Under the pieces are notes generated by a model. It searched no databases. It was not told where the DNA came from and saw only the letters and a list, made by a program, of their open reading frames with translations. A DNA stretch of 64,000 bases from Alteribacter aurantiacus DSM 18675 (GTDB taxonomy: Bacteria > Bacillota > Bacilli > Bacillales > Salisediminibacteriaceae), in the NCBI RefSeq assembly GCF_000429705.1, contig NZ_AUCJ01000010.1, positions 62,001-126,000 of the forward strand, written 5' to 3'. The translations under genes were made by a program, and so were the position numbers. Below are positions 43,201 to 50,636 of the stretch, in pieces; positions within the stretch are counted from its first letter, which is position 1; each line of letters begins with the position of its first letter.

Positions 43201-43334
43201 ATTTATCGATTGTCTCTTGGGCGGAATGTAATCTTTTAGAAAGAGAAGCTGACGCTACAAACACGGAGAACGATTTGCAATTTGAGCTGCGTCCATATGA
43301 AATTAAAACCTTTCTCGTTGAAATGAGTATATAA
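40206..43334 (+). CDS. GH38 alpha-mannosidase (second, long form)
   Basis: A 1042-residue GH38 enzyme with an extra N-terminal beta-sandwich of about 240 residues before the catalytic domain. The zinc motif is RCIGHTHIDVAWLWRL; nucleophile D359 lies in LWLPDVFGYSWALPQI. NQFHDIIPGSS and the C-terminal beta domains follow. There is no signal peptide, so it is intracellular. Its long form and loop sequences differ greatly from the 830-aa GH38 in the same operon, so the two probably cut different alpha-mannosidic linkages. ATG 40206 follows GGAGGTATCTA; the upstream in-frame ATG has no ribosome site. Confidence 0.9.
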   Translation: MFFSKEKLRSRIEELAEYRYRDKRHFQTFDKIEDNGEVGTKPPTIRGSNNKMAIGDCWTGRDKYLWLQTQSLIPHDWSGKKVLGLFDFGRTGSCHNSGFESLLYLNGTPYQGVDSNHQEVFISDELVGTEVSFQFRLWSGLEGGGKPVLQEHKIKKACITWLDEPTDDLYFTGLSLIDTVTELDENQSEYFKIIQLLDQSFLLIDWAYPGSENFYRSVKEANDRLQSELGKVEKNHAVTVRCIGHTHIDVAWLWRLKHTREKCARSFSTVLRLMEQYPEYKFLQTQPQLYEYIKEDYPEIYENIKLLIYEGKWEVDGGMWLEADCNLTSGESLVRQLLFGTRFIEKEFNKQCNYLWLPDVFGYSWALPQILKKSGIDTFMTTKISWNQYNRMPHDTFIWKGIDGTEILSHFITTPYAHADLGWRYDYNGHILPKTVKGIWDQYRDKSVNQEMLLSYGFGDGGGGVNREMLEMRRRLDKIPGLPHVKTGRADEYFKNLHETVSQTDQYVHTWDGELYLEYHRGTYTSQAENKKSNRKLELAYREVEWLSVMDSLLKSDWGTYPQQYLNEGWKIVLRNQFHDIIPGSSIAEVYEDSKEDYAKANDIIREVRMEKTMNLCQENEKKDFLVFNSSPWQCNDVVRIPSDDLLQGGSFIDSSGETLVAQKMNNEWFIKALVPPMGWTTISYVQEKNKVEESPFNEVPNGLKTPFYELEWNNEGHLIKMYDLEAQRNILQDGMAANVLQVFEDKPLRWDAWDIDIFYQQKMQEVNQLVSVSVREVGPLAAAVDFEWEYMNSVLKQTMIVYATNKRIDFVTDIMWREQQKLLKVAFPVDVRTTEATYDIQFGNVKRPTHWNTSWDYARFESMGQQWVDLSEQSYGVSLLNDCKYGYDIKDSVIRLSLIKAAIYPDVNQDIGKHTFTYSLYPHEGQWLEGKTVNEAWSLNNPLTFGEGTASKKEFSLFRTNADNVMIDTVKKAEDENKVLLRVHDFSGGRQQVRIESDLSIVSWAECNLLEREADATNTENDLQFELRPYEIKTFLVEMSI

Positions 43335-43385
43335 CTTGAATGTGTGCCACCAATAACTCGATTTCAAAAGAAAGGGGATACGGTT

Positions 43386-43931
43386 ATGAAATGGACTAAT
43401 GTGGTTGAGACTCAGGAAAAAGCTTATGGGTTATTAAAACAAGCAGGTATTGTACTGACAGAAGACGAGAAAAAAAGCATAGAAATAGCAGAATTTGGAT
43501 TTAATGAATTTGATAAACAAGGGTTATCGCTGATTACCTATATAAATAATGAAAAATACTGTGCAAAAGAGCTTGTTTTGTTTCCAAAACAAACATGTCC
43601 AGAACACAGACACCCGCCATTAGGTAGTTCACCAGGAAAAATGGAGACTTTCCGCTGTCGTTGGGGAGAAGTTTGGTTATATGTAGAGGGTGAACCGGAT
43701 GACAATATAGAATGTGTAGTTCCTGCAGGAAGTGAAGATTATTATACGGTCTTTCACGAAATAAAGCTTAGCCCAGGAGAGCAGTATACGATTCCTCCCA
43801 ATACTCTTCACTGGTTTCAAGGGGGAGAAAAAGGCGCCATTGTTTCAGAGTTTTCCAGTACTAGTAAAGACGAACACGACATATTTACGGATACAAGAAT
43901 TAAGCGGATACCGGACGAGGAAGTAGAATAA
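43386..43931 (+). CDS. D-lyxose ketol-isomerase family protein (probable mannose isomerase)
   Basis: A cupin-fold sugar isomerase of 181 residues. The metal-binding segment is CPEHRHPPLGSSPGKMETFRCRWGEVWLYVEG (two His, one Glu visible), with a later His in PPNTLHWFQGG. Known members interconvert D-lyxose/D-xylulose and D-mannose/D-fructose. Beside two alpha-mannosidases and a PfkB kinase, mannose to fructose is the likely job here. ATG 43386 follows AAAGGGGATACGG. It sits 52 bases after the long GH38. Confidence 0.8.
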   Translation: MKWTNVVETQEKAYGLLKQAGIVLTEDEKKSIEIAEFGFNEFDKQGLSLITYINNEKYCAKELVLFPKQTCPEHRHPPLGSSPGKMETFRCRWGEVWLYVEGEPDDNIECVVPAGSEDYYTVFHEIKLSPGEQYTIPPNTLHWFQGGEKGAIVSEFSSTSKDEHDIFTDTRIKRIPDEEVE

Positions 43932-43983
43932 TTAAGTTCAATTCAATTAAGATAATCAGGTCAAAAGAGAGAGGGTAACTTGA

Positions 43984-44814
43984 ATGCAATTAAATTACAG
44001 ATTAAACCGAATGTTTAGTGAACAAGGGAAATGTTTTAACGTTGCTATTGATCATGGCCTCTTTAATGAAATGTCTTTTCTTGAGGGAATTGAAGATATG
44101 AGGCAAGCTATTGACGTTATTGTAGATGCAAATCCAGATTGTATCCAATTAACTGTTGGACAAGCCAGGCATCTTCAATCTTTGAAAGGAAAGAATAAGC
44201 CAGGACTGGTTTTAAGAACAGATGTAGCGAATGTGTATGGAGATAAGTTACCAAATTTTCTTTTCAGTGAAATAGTAGAAGAAGCTGTAGAGCAAGCTGT
44301 AAGACTTGATTCAGTCGCATTGTGTGTAAACCTTTTACTCCTACCTGAACAGCCGGAACTTCATTACCAATGTATTAAGAACATCTCTAAATTAAAGAGA
44401 GAAGCTGAGAAATATGGAATGCCATTAATGATAGAACCTCTTGTTATGCAGGGCAATGAAAATAAGGGAGGGTATATGGTTGATGGTGATATTCATAAAA
44501 TTCTTCCCCTTGTAAGGCAGGCCGTGGAACTAGGAGCAGACATTATCAAAGCGGACCCTTGCGAGCATGTTGAAGAATATCATAGAGTAATTGAAGTTGC
44601 AGGTGGCATTCCCGTCCTTGTTAGGGGAGGGGGAAAAGCTAGTGATGAAGAAATCATTTCTCGTACAGTTCAATTAATGAAACAGGGGGCTTCTGGCATT
44701 GTTTACGGAAGAAATGTAATTCAGCATCATGACCCTGCAGGTATGACGAAAGCATTAATGGCGATCGTACATCATAATGCTTCGAAAAAAGAAGCATTTT
44801 CTAATATAAATTAA
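43984..44814 (+). CDS. DhnA/DeoC-type class I aldolase
   Basis: A 276-residue TIM barrel of the DhnA (LsrF/FbaB) aldolase group. N-terminal AIDHGLFNEM, then strands NPDCIQLTVG, GLVLRTDVAN, MPLMIEPLV. The Schiff-base lysine is in ADIIKADPCE, followed by IPVLVRGGGKASDEEI as the phosphate-binding end. It would cleave a phosphorylated ketose, plausibly the product of the PfkB kinase downstream. The ribosome site (GAGAGGG) is good. Confidence 0.8.
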   Translation: MQLNYRLNRMFSEQGKCFNVAIDHGLFNEMSFLEGIEDMRQAIDVIVDANPDCIQLTVGQARHLQSLKGKNKPGLVLRTDVANVYGDKLPNFLFSEIVEEAVEQAVRLDSVALCVNLLLLPEQPELHYQCIKNISKLKREAEKYGMPLMIEPLVMQGNENKGGYMVDGDIHKILPLVRQAVELGADIIKADPCEHVEEYHRVIEVAGGIPVLVRGGGKASDEEIISRTVQLMKQGASGIVYGRNVIQHHDPAGMTKALMAIVHHNASKKEAFSNIN

Positions 44815-44837
44815 TATTATTTGGATGGTGAAAACTC

Positions 44838-45995
44838 ATGAGTAAAAGAATCATCCGTTTTGGAATTATAGGTTGTGGTTTGATGGGCAAGGAGTTTGCT
44901 AGTGCAGCCTCTCGTTGGTGTCATTTAATTGACTTAGATTTTGTGCCACGCATAGTAGCTGTATGTGACCCCAACCCTGCCGCAGTAACATGGTTCAGTG
45001 AGAATGTAGATACTGTTGAAACATCTTATTCTGATTATAAAGAGTTACTAAAAGATGACACTGTTGAAGCAATATACTGCGCTGTTCCCCACCATCTTCA
45101 TGGAGAAATTTACGTAGACATTATTAAATCAAGAAAACACCTTTTAGGTGAAAAGCCATTTGGAGTAGATTATGAAACAAATATAAAAATAAAAGAGGCA
45201 CTTAATAGTAACCCTGATCTTATCGTAAGGTGCTCTTCAGAATTTCCGTTTTTCCCTGGGGCTTATCAAATTTATCAGTGGGTTAAAGATAAGCGCTTTG
45301 GAAAAATAATTGACGTCGAGGTTGGTTTTTGGCACTCTAGTGACCTAGATCCTAACAAACATATTAATTGGAAGAGGCAGATCGATACTAATGGTGAGTA
45401 CGGTTGTATGGGGGACCTAGGAATGCATGTCCTACATCTTCCTTTAAGGTTTGGGTGGAAGCCAGGTAATATAAGAGCGCTGTTGTCTAAGGTTATAAGT
45501 GAAAGACCTGATAAGGAGGACAAAATGGTTCCATGCGAGACGTGGGATAATGCTATATTAGCTTGTGAGGTAAAACAAGAAGAACAAAACTTTCCTATGA
45601 CCTTATCTATGAAAAGGATTGCTCCTGGACATTCAAATACCTGGTTCATTAATATTCATGGTACTAAGTTCTCTGCTAAATTTTCTACCAAAAACCCAAA
45701 AGAGTTATCCTCTTTACCATATAATCCAGGGGAGTCACAAGCTTGGCATGTTGAGGACACGACACATATGTCAGCTTATAAATCCATTACAGGAGCAATC
45801 TTTGAGTTTGGATTTTCCGATTCTATTCTTCAAATGTGGGCGGCTTTTTGTGATGAGCTAGTCAATAAGGAAAATATGAAACAGTCGTTTTATTGTGCAA
45901 CACCAGATGAAGCAGAAGGTAGCCATAAAATATTTTCGGCGGCATTAGAATCGAATCATACAGGTCGGACAATCCAAATTGATTGGGGTAACTAG
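44838..45995 (+). CDS. Gfo/Idh/MocA-family oxidoreductase
   Basis: NAD(P)-dependent sugar dehydrogenase, 385 residues. The Rossmann start is RFGIIGCGLMGKEFASAASRW; the conserved EKPFG motif (GEKPFGVDYETN) and a C-terminal alpha/beta domain with DLGMHVLHLPLRFGW (His of the active site) are present. Oxidation of a sugar or inositol hydroxyl to a ketone is the family reaction; in this operon it may pair with the DegT-type aminotransferase. The PfkB gene starts one base after its stop. Confidence 0.85.
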   Translation: MSKRIIRFGIIGCGLMGKEFASAASRWCHLIDLDFVPRIVAVCDPNPAAVTWFSENVDTVETSYSDYKELLKDDTVEAIYCAVPHHLHGEIYVDIIKSRKHLLGEKPFGVDYETNIKIKEALNSNPDLIVRCSSEFPFFPGAYQIYQWVKDKRFGKIIDVEVGFWHSSDLDPNKHINWKRQIDTNGEYGCMGDLGMHVLHLPLRFGWKPGNIRALLSKVISERPDKEDKMVPCETWDNAILACEVKQEEQNFPMTLSMKRIAPGHSNTWFINIHGTKFSAKFSTKNPKELSSLPYNPGESQAWHVEDTTHMSAYKSITGAIFEFGFSDSILQMWAAFCDELVNKENMKQSFYCATPDEAEGSHKIFSAALESNHTGRTIQIDWGN

Positions 45996-45996
45996 A

Positions 45997-47184
45997 ATGT
46001 TAGCTCAGGAAGCAGAAGTAATTGTAGCTGGTCATATTTGTTTAGATATTATACCTGATATAAATAGTACATTTAATACTCAACTGATACCTGGAAAGTT
46101 AATTAATATAGGAAAAGCTAATTTTAGTACAGGTGGGGCTGTTCCAAATACGGGGCTAGCACTTCATAACTTAGGTATCAAAGTGAAACTAATGGGCAAA
46201 ATTGGAGATGATTTATTAGGACAAACCATTATAGATCTCCTTCAGAGTTATGACGAATCACTGACTAATGGAATGATAGTAACACCAAAGGAACAAAGCT
46301 CTTACACCATTGTAATTAATCCACCTCCAATTGACAGAATGTTTTTACATTTCCCTGGTACAAATAATACTTTCAGTTCAAGAGATATAAAGATTCAGGA
46401 AATAGGAAAAGAAAAGTTGTTTCACTTTGGTTATCCACCATTAATGGAAAGGATGTATCGAGATAATGGTGCCGAATTAAATGAAATAATGGGGAAAGTG
46501 AAAAAATTAGGGTTAACAACTTCATTGGACCTTTCTACTCCTGATCCTGATACTGAATCTGGGAGAGCGAATTGGAGAGATATCTTAGTAGCATGCTTGC
46601 CTAATGTGGATCTATTTCTACCGAGTTTTGAAGAAGTTTTTTATATGTTGTATCCCAGTGAATACAAACAATCGAGCAATGTAGAAGATCGATTGTTACA
46701 GTACGCCGAAGAAAACGTATTAAGTGATATGGCAGAAGAGTTGATTGGAATGGGAGCAGCAATTGTAGGTATTAAACTGGGTGAACATGGGTTGTACTTA
46801 CGAACTACGAATAATTTAGAACGTATGAAAAAAATCGGTGCATGTAACCTTAAAGCTGAACAATGGCTTTCAAAAGAATTGATGACAAGTTGTTACCAAG
46901 TGAATGTTGTGGGGACCACAGGGGCAGGAGATTGTACTATTGCTGGTTTTTTAGCAGCTATTCTTAATGGTTTAAGCCCTGAAGAAGCAATAGAGCTAGC
47001 AGTGGGAGTTGGCGCACATAATGTAGAAGAAGCAGATGCGGTTAGTGGAATCCCTTCGTTGAATGAAGTACAGAGAAGAATCAAAAGAGACTTTAATAAA
47101 GTAAAAGATCAAAAACTAAATATTAATGGGTGGATACACACAGGTAATGGTATTTATCATGGCCCTAATCTTAAGGGTTATTGA
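45997..47184 (+). CDS. PfkB-family carbohydrate kinase
   Basis: Ribokinase-like kinase, 395 residues. First signature GKANFSTGGAVPNTGLALHNLGIKVKLMGKIGDDLLG; second signature VVGTTGAGDCTIAGFLAAIL, with the catalytic Asp in GAGD and the anion hole. An extra insert (about 195-240) distinguishes it from short fructokinases. It probably phosphorylates fructose or a related ketose ahead of the DhnA-type aldolase. It is the last gene; a terminator follows at 47213. ATG 45997 follows TTGGGGTA. Confidence 0.85.
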   Translation: MLAQEAEVIVAGHICLDIIPDINSTFNTQLIPGKLINIGKANFSTGGAVPNTGLALHNLGIKVKLMGKIGDDLLGQTIIDLLQSYDESLTNGMIVTPKEQSSYTIVINPPPIDRMFLHFPGTNNTFSSRDIKIQEIGKEKLFHFGYPPLMERMYRDNGAELNEIMGKVKKLGLTTSLDLSTPDPDTESGRANWRDILVACLPNVDLFLPSFEEVFYMLYPSEYKQSSNVEDRLLQYAEENVLSDMAEELIGMGAAIVGIKLGEHGLYLRTTNNLERMKKIGACNLKAEQWLSKELMTSCYQVNVVGTTGAGDCTIAGFLAAILNGLSPEEAIELAVGVGAHNVEEADAVSGIPSLNEVQRRIKRDFNKVKDQKLNINGWIHTGNGIYHGPNLKGY

Positions 47185-47212
47185 GCCACGCAATGACCTA
47201 AAGAAGTAAACT

Positions 47213-47246
47213 AGCTGACACCGTTAAACGATGTCAGCTTTTCCTT
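47213..47246 (+). terminator. Terminator of the island's structural operon
   Basis: AGCTGACA (47213-47220) pairs with TGTCAGCT (47232-47239) and is followed by TTTCCTTTTT. Confidence 0.85.
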
Positions 47247-47378
47247 TTTAGAAACTTGTTTTATAAAAATAGTGTATTTACAGAAAGATGAGATAGTGTG
47301 AAGAGAGACTGTTGAATTGAAATTCTAAAAAGGGCGTCTCAAGAAATAAAATGATTATGTTTGATATCGTGAGCTCTC

Positions 47379-47478
47379 CCCCCCTACTTTAATAAAAGGA
47401 AGATAAGATTAGGACAAAGGGAATGTGTCCCAGACATAAAGTCGAGTTTTATAAGAGGAGTTTACAAGGGAGAGGAGG
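47379..47478. repeat. Right copy of the sequence flanking the catabolic island
   Basis: CCCCCCTACT (47379-47388) and GTGTCCCAG (47425-47433) are separated by exactly the same distance as on the left side (21037-21046 and 21083-21091). ATAAAGT and a purine-rich GGGAGAGGAGG end follow in both. Confidence 0.55.
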
Positions 47479-47801
47479 AAAACTAACAAAAATTTCGGCT
47501 TAAAGATGATTAATGTAAACAGGGTTCATCAAGAAAGATTGGTTAGGGTCTTTGTTAAGTTATATCTGTACAGCAATGAATTTTATTCTTTACTCATTCA
47601 TAGCGTGAAAGTTTTATAGTTCTATCTGAAGGAATTTGATAAAGAGAACTGAGGGGTCTGCTCGATCTAGAAGTGGAAAATATAATGATAATGTCTCTTG
47701 ACTCTTTGTAGTTACATAGGTGTCCCATTGTCATGATTTATGGAGGGTGAAGCTCCCAATCTAGACAGGGTAACAAAAGAGTTCAAGAGAAATTGTGTTT
47801 T

Positions 47802-47852
47802 ATTAACTTTGCGTGAAATTCTTATTTTACGCAAAGTTAATTATGATATACT
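47802..47852 (+). promoter_or_regulatory. Inverted repeat and promoter upstream of the Fic gene
   Basis: ATTAACTTTGCGT (47802-47814) pairs perfectly with ACGCAAAGTTAAT (47829-47841), 14 bases apart, and pairing continues inward with one wobble. A likely -10 TATACT lies at 47847-47852, with TTTACG as a poor -35 inside the repeat. A dimeric regulator bound here would cover the promoter. Confidence 0.65.
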
Positions 47853-47933
47853 TGAGAATAACTAAAAAGTCATAATTCGATGTTATAAGAATAATAGATT
47901 TCGGACATACTAAAGGATGGGCAGGTGTATAAC

Positions 47934-48677
47934 ATGACGAGATTTCAAAGAATTGATCAATTGAAAAATGAGCTTGATCGTTACAGACCGCTACCTTCAG
48001 CCGCAGTCAAAAACCTTCAAGACGTGTATAGAGTTGAGTGGACGTATAATTCCAATGCGATTGAAGGAAATACCCTCTCATTAGTGGAGACAAAAGTAGT
48101 CATTGAAGAAGGTTTGACCATTGGGGGGAAGAAACTCCAGGAGCACTTTGAAGTCATCAACCACGCTGAAGCGATCAGCTTTATCGAAGAACACGTTCGA
48201 AACAACGAAGCATTAACAGAACGAACAGTGAAAGACGTTCATTACCTCATCCTTAAAAACATTGATAACGAAAATGCAGGTAAATATCGATCTATTAACG
48301 TTCGAATCTCCGGTAGTGAACACGCCCCTCCCCACTTCTTAAGGATCAATGAAGAAATGGCACAACTGTTTACCTGGTACGAGCAAAATAAAGATGAGAT
48401 GCACCCTGTAGAGCTTGCAGCAAAGTTTCATTTTCAGTTTGTTTACATCCACCCGTTTTCAGATGGTAATGGCAGAACAACCAGGCTTCTTATGAACCTT
48501 ATTTTATTAAGTCATGGCTACCCACCAGCTATTGTAAAGGCTGAAGACAGCCAACGGCTTGAGTATTATAAAACACTTGAAATGGCCAGTGTAAAAAAAG
48601 AAATAGATCCTTTTATCGATTTAATTGCCGGCTGCGTTGAAGACAGTCTTAAGAATTATCTAAATGTAGTCAAATAA
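47934..48677 (+). CDS. Fic-domain protein (putative AMPylase with inhibitory helix)
   Basis: A 247-residue Fic protein. The catalytic loop HPFSDGNGRTTR matches the HxFx(D/E)GNGRxxR consensus for transferring AMP to hydroxyl groups. The N-terminal SNAIEGN matches the (S/T)xxxE(G/N) auto-inhibitory helix, so it is a class II, self-inhibited Fic. No separate antitoxin gene is seen. AGGTG precedes ATG 47934; a GTG at 47925 is less likely. It stands alone between its operator and a terminator. Confidence 0.85.
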   Translation: MTRFQRIDQLKNELDRYRPLPSAAVKNLQDVYRVEWTYNSNAIEGNTLSLVETKVVIEEGLTIGGKKLQEHFEVINHAEAISFIEEHVRNNEALTERTVKDVHYLILKNIDNENAGKYRSINVRISGSEHAPPHFLRINEEMAQLFTWYEQNKDEMHPVELAAKFHFQFVYIHPFSDGNGRTTRLLMNLILLSHGYPPAIVKAEDSQRLEYYKTLEMASVKKEIDPFIDLIAGCVEDSLKNYLNVVK

Positions 48678-48682
48678 ATGGC

Positions 48683-48726
48683 AAAGGCTCCTTCTCTACT
48701 ACTTGGGAGCCTTTACTCGTTTTTTA
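48683..48726 (+). terminator. Rho-independent terminator
   Basis: AAAGGCTCC (48683-48691) pairs with GGAGCCTTT (48706-48714); T6 follows after a short gap. Confidence 0.7.
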
Positions 48727-48748
48727 AAGAAGCAAAGGTGGTGAAAGT

Positions 48749-49828
48749 ATGGCCGAAAACCTAAGTCGCGAGAAACATACACAACTAAAAAAACTAATGG
48801 AGCTAAAGTCTACACTCCCATGGTACGTTGAGGAATATCTTGACGTTAAAAGAAGAAGGCGCATGTCCCCTTCTACCCTGACGCAATATGCCAGGGACTA
48901 TATCCGGTTTTTCGACTGGATGAGTAAACAGCAAGAGTCCCCCTCTAAAGAAATGAAGCACCTCCCCTACTCCATTCTTAGCAGCATGAGAAAAACAGAT
49001 GCAGAGGCTTATCTTGATTTTCTAGAGATCGACCGTGGGTTGTCTGATGAAACCATTAACAGAAACATTTCTTCACTCAAATCTTTGTTCAAGTATCTCA
49101 CCACTCAAACAGAAGATGAAGAAGGTGAGTGTTACTTTTATAGAAACGTTTTTGCCAAGGTGAATCTCCTCCGTCCTGAGAAAGATGATTCTCAAAAAGC
49201 TGAACAAGTAGCTACGCAAATCTTTCAAGGTAATACAGATAAAGAGTTCTTACGCTTTCTGATGGAAGAATACCCTTTAACGTTATCAGGGCGCTCTCTC
49301 GCCCATTATAAAAACCATATTATAAGGGACTTTGCCATGATCAGTCTCTTTTTAGGTTCAGGTATACGAGTCTCAGAACTTGTTCAACTCACTGTAGATG
49401 ATGTGTTTGTAAATCAAAATAAATTGGCCGTTCAGCGTAAAGGTAATAAAAAATCGGTCGTTTTGGCTACTAAGTCCTCCATGGATGACTTACATACCTA
49501 CCTTAAGATTAGAAAAGAAAGGTACAATGTGCCAGACAATCAAAAGCATGTGTTCGTGAGTAACTATGCCAAGTCTTGTAATCCATTATCCATTAGAGCG
49601 GTTCAACATATTGTAGGAAAGTACACGGCATCTTTTATATCGAAGATGTCGCCACATAAGTTTAGGCATACGTTTGCCACAAAGTATTGGCTTAGTAACA
49701 AAGATCAAATCTCTTTAATGAGACAACTTGGCCACAATTCTGTTCAAACGACTACCATTTACACCAATTTGGATACGCGTGACTTGGAAAAGCAGATGGA
49801 TGCGATTGATGAGTATAAAGAGGATTAA
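48749..49828 (+). CDS. Tyrosine recombinase, XerS-like
   Basis: Tyrosine site-specific recombinase of 359 residues. The N-terminal core-binding SAM-like domain (LPWYVEEYLDVKRRRRMSPSTLTQYARDYIRFFDW) resembles XerS of Gram-positive bacteria. All catalytic residues are visible: Arg in GSGIRVSEL, Lys in QRKGNKKS, HxxR in PHKFRHT, His in LGHNSVQTT and Tyr in TIYTNLD. AAAGGTGGTG precedes the ATG. It could resolve chromosome dimers or serve as the integrase of a nearby element; no attachment site was identified. Confidence 0.8.
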   Translation: MAENLSREKHTQLKKLMELKSTLPWYVEEYLDVKRRRRMSPSTLTQYARDYIRFFDWMSKQQESPSKEMKHLPYSILSSMRKTDAEAYLDFLEIDRGLSDETINRNISSLKSLFKYLTTQTEDEEGECYFYRNVFAKVNLLRPEKDDSQKAEQVATQIFQGNTDKEFLRFLMEEYPLTLSGRSLAHYKNHIIRDFAMISLFLGSGIRVSELVQLTVDDVFVNQNKLAVQRKGNKKSVVLATKSSMDDLHTYLKIRKERYNVPDNQKHVFVSNYAKSCNPLSIRAVQHIVGKYTASFISKMSPHKFRHTFATKYWLSNKDQISLMRQLGHNSVQTTTIYTNLDTRDLEKQMDAIDEYKED

Positions 49829-49830
49829 AC

Positions 49831-49867
49831 AAAAAGAAGGCTTGGATGTGTTCCAAGCCTTCTTTTT
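49831..49867. terminator. Bidirectional terminator (twin of 51929)
   Basis: AAAAAGAAGGCTTGG (49831-49845) pairs perfectly with CCAAGCCTTCTTTTT (49853-49867). It separates the recombinase from the convergent lipoprotein gene. Confidence 0.85.
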
Positions 49868-49895
49868 GTTCTAATTTTAATGGATTTAGTAAGTA

Positions 49896-50399
49896 TTAAT
49901 TATTGTTCATAGGCCAAGTAAAATCGAATTCCTCGTGATTAGATGAGTCTGAGGATAAATTATCTTTATTGTAAATTAGATCTGATACGCTATTAGTACC
50001 TGTATATACTATTAGATTGGTATTTACAGTCTCATTGGGTTGTATATCGCCTACGTACACATCAAACGGAAATAAATCGAGATCCATCCGAATGATTTCA
50101 CTGTTATCATAAAGAATTCCTAACTTATTATAGTAAAACTCTTTATCAATATTAATAACTGAATTCGACCTATTACTAAGCTCCAAGTCCACAATAACAA
50201 CTTGACCATCTTCCGTTGTTTCATGATTTTCAATTGGATTTTCATTGTTACCAATCTGATACCCTGTTGGTTTTACCTCTAATTCATTTAATTCTGCAGA
50301 CTCGCCCCAATCTAAGGTAATAGAACCTTCAGTGTTAGTAACACATGCCACGAGGAGACTCATGAATAGGAATAAACCAATTAAACATACATTTTTCAA
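49896..50399 (-). CDS. Lipoprotein, 167 aa, DUF4352-like
   Basis: TTG start with AAGGGGTG at 5 bases. The signal peptide ends in lipobox LLVACV, so it is membrane-anchored outside the cell. The mature part is beta-rich with the pattern VVIVDLELSNRSNSVINI and LFPFDVYVGDIQPNETVNTNLIVY, as in the DUF4352/immunoglobulin-like lipoproteins. The acidic composition suits an exported protein of a salt-tolerant organism. Function unknown. Confidence 0.7.
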   Translation of the reverse strand: MKNVCLIGLFLFMSLLVACVTNTEGSITLDWGESAELNELEVKPTGYQIGNNENPIENHETTEDGQVVIVDLELSNRSNSVINIDKEFYYNKLGILYDNSEIIRMDLDLFPFDVYVGDIQPNETVNTNLIVYTGTNSVSDLIYNKDNLSSDSSNHEEFDFTWPMNNN

Positions 50400-50636
50400 T
50401 TTAACACCCCTTCTGTAACATTATATGGAAATTTTATCAGTATCCGTTAAGGAGTAAAAGTGGATAACTACTCAGTAGCAGTAGTACAATATAGCTAAAT
50501 ATCGGTAATTACCTTATAATTCCTTCATTTCATAAAAATAACTATTATGCTTTACTTATGGAAAAATTTGGAGGTGCTAAAGAGTAAAATAGAAAAGGTT
50601 TTCAACATATTTGAATATAAGATAAGAAGGGATGAG

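Larger units (their letters stand above)
47246..47933. other. Intergenic region bordering the catabolic island (right)
   Basis: No gene is supported. Positions 47379-47478 match 21037-21135 on the left side of the island. The dyad copy B (GGACA 47412-47416, TGTCC 47426-47430) is intact. The Fic operator and promoter are at 47802-47852. Confidence 0.5.

Noticed and set aside
45275..45649. 124-aa minus-strand open frame inside the Gfo/Idh gene
   Set aside because: It is a shadow frame of a well-supported coding sequence with no ribosome site.
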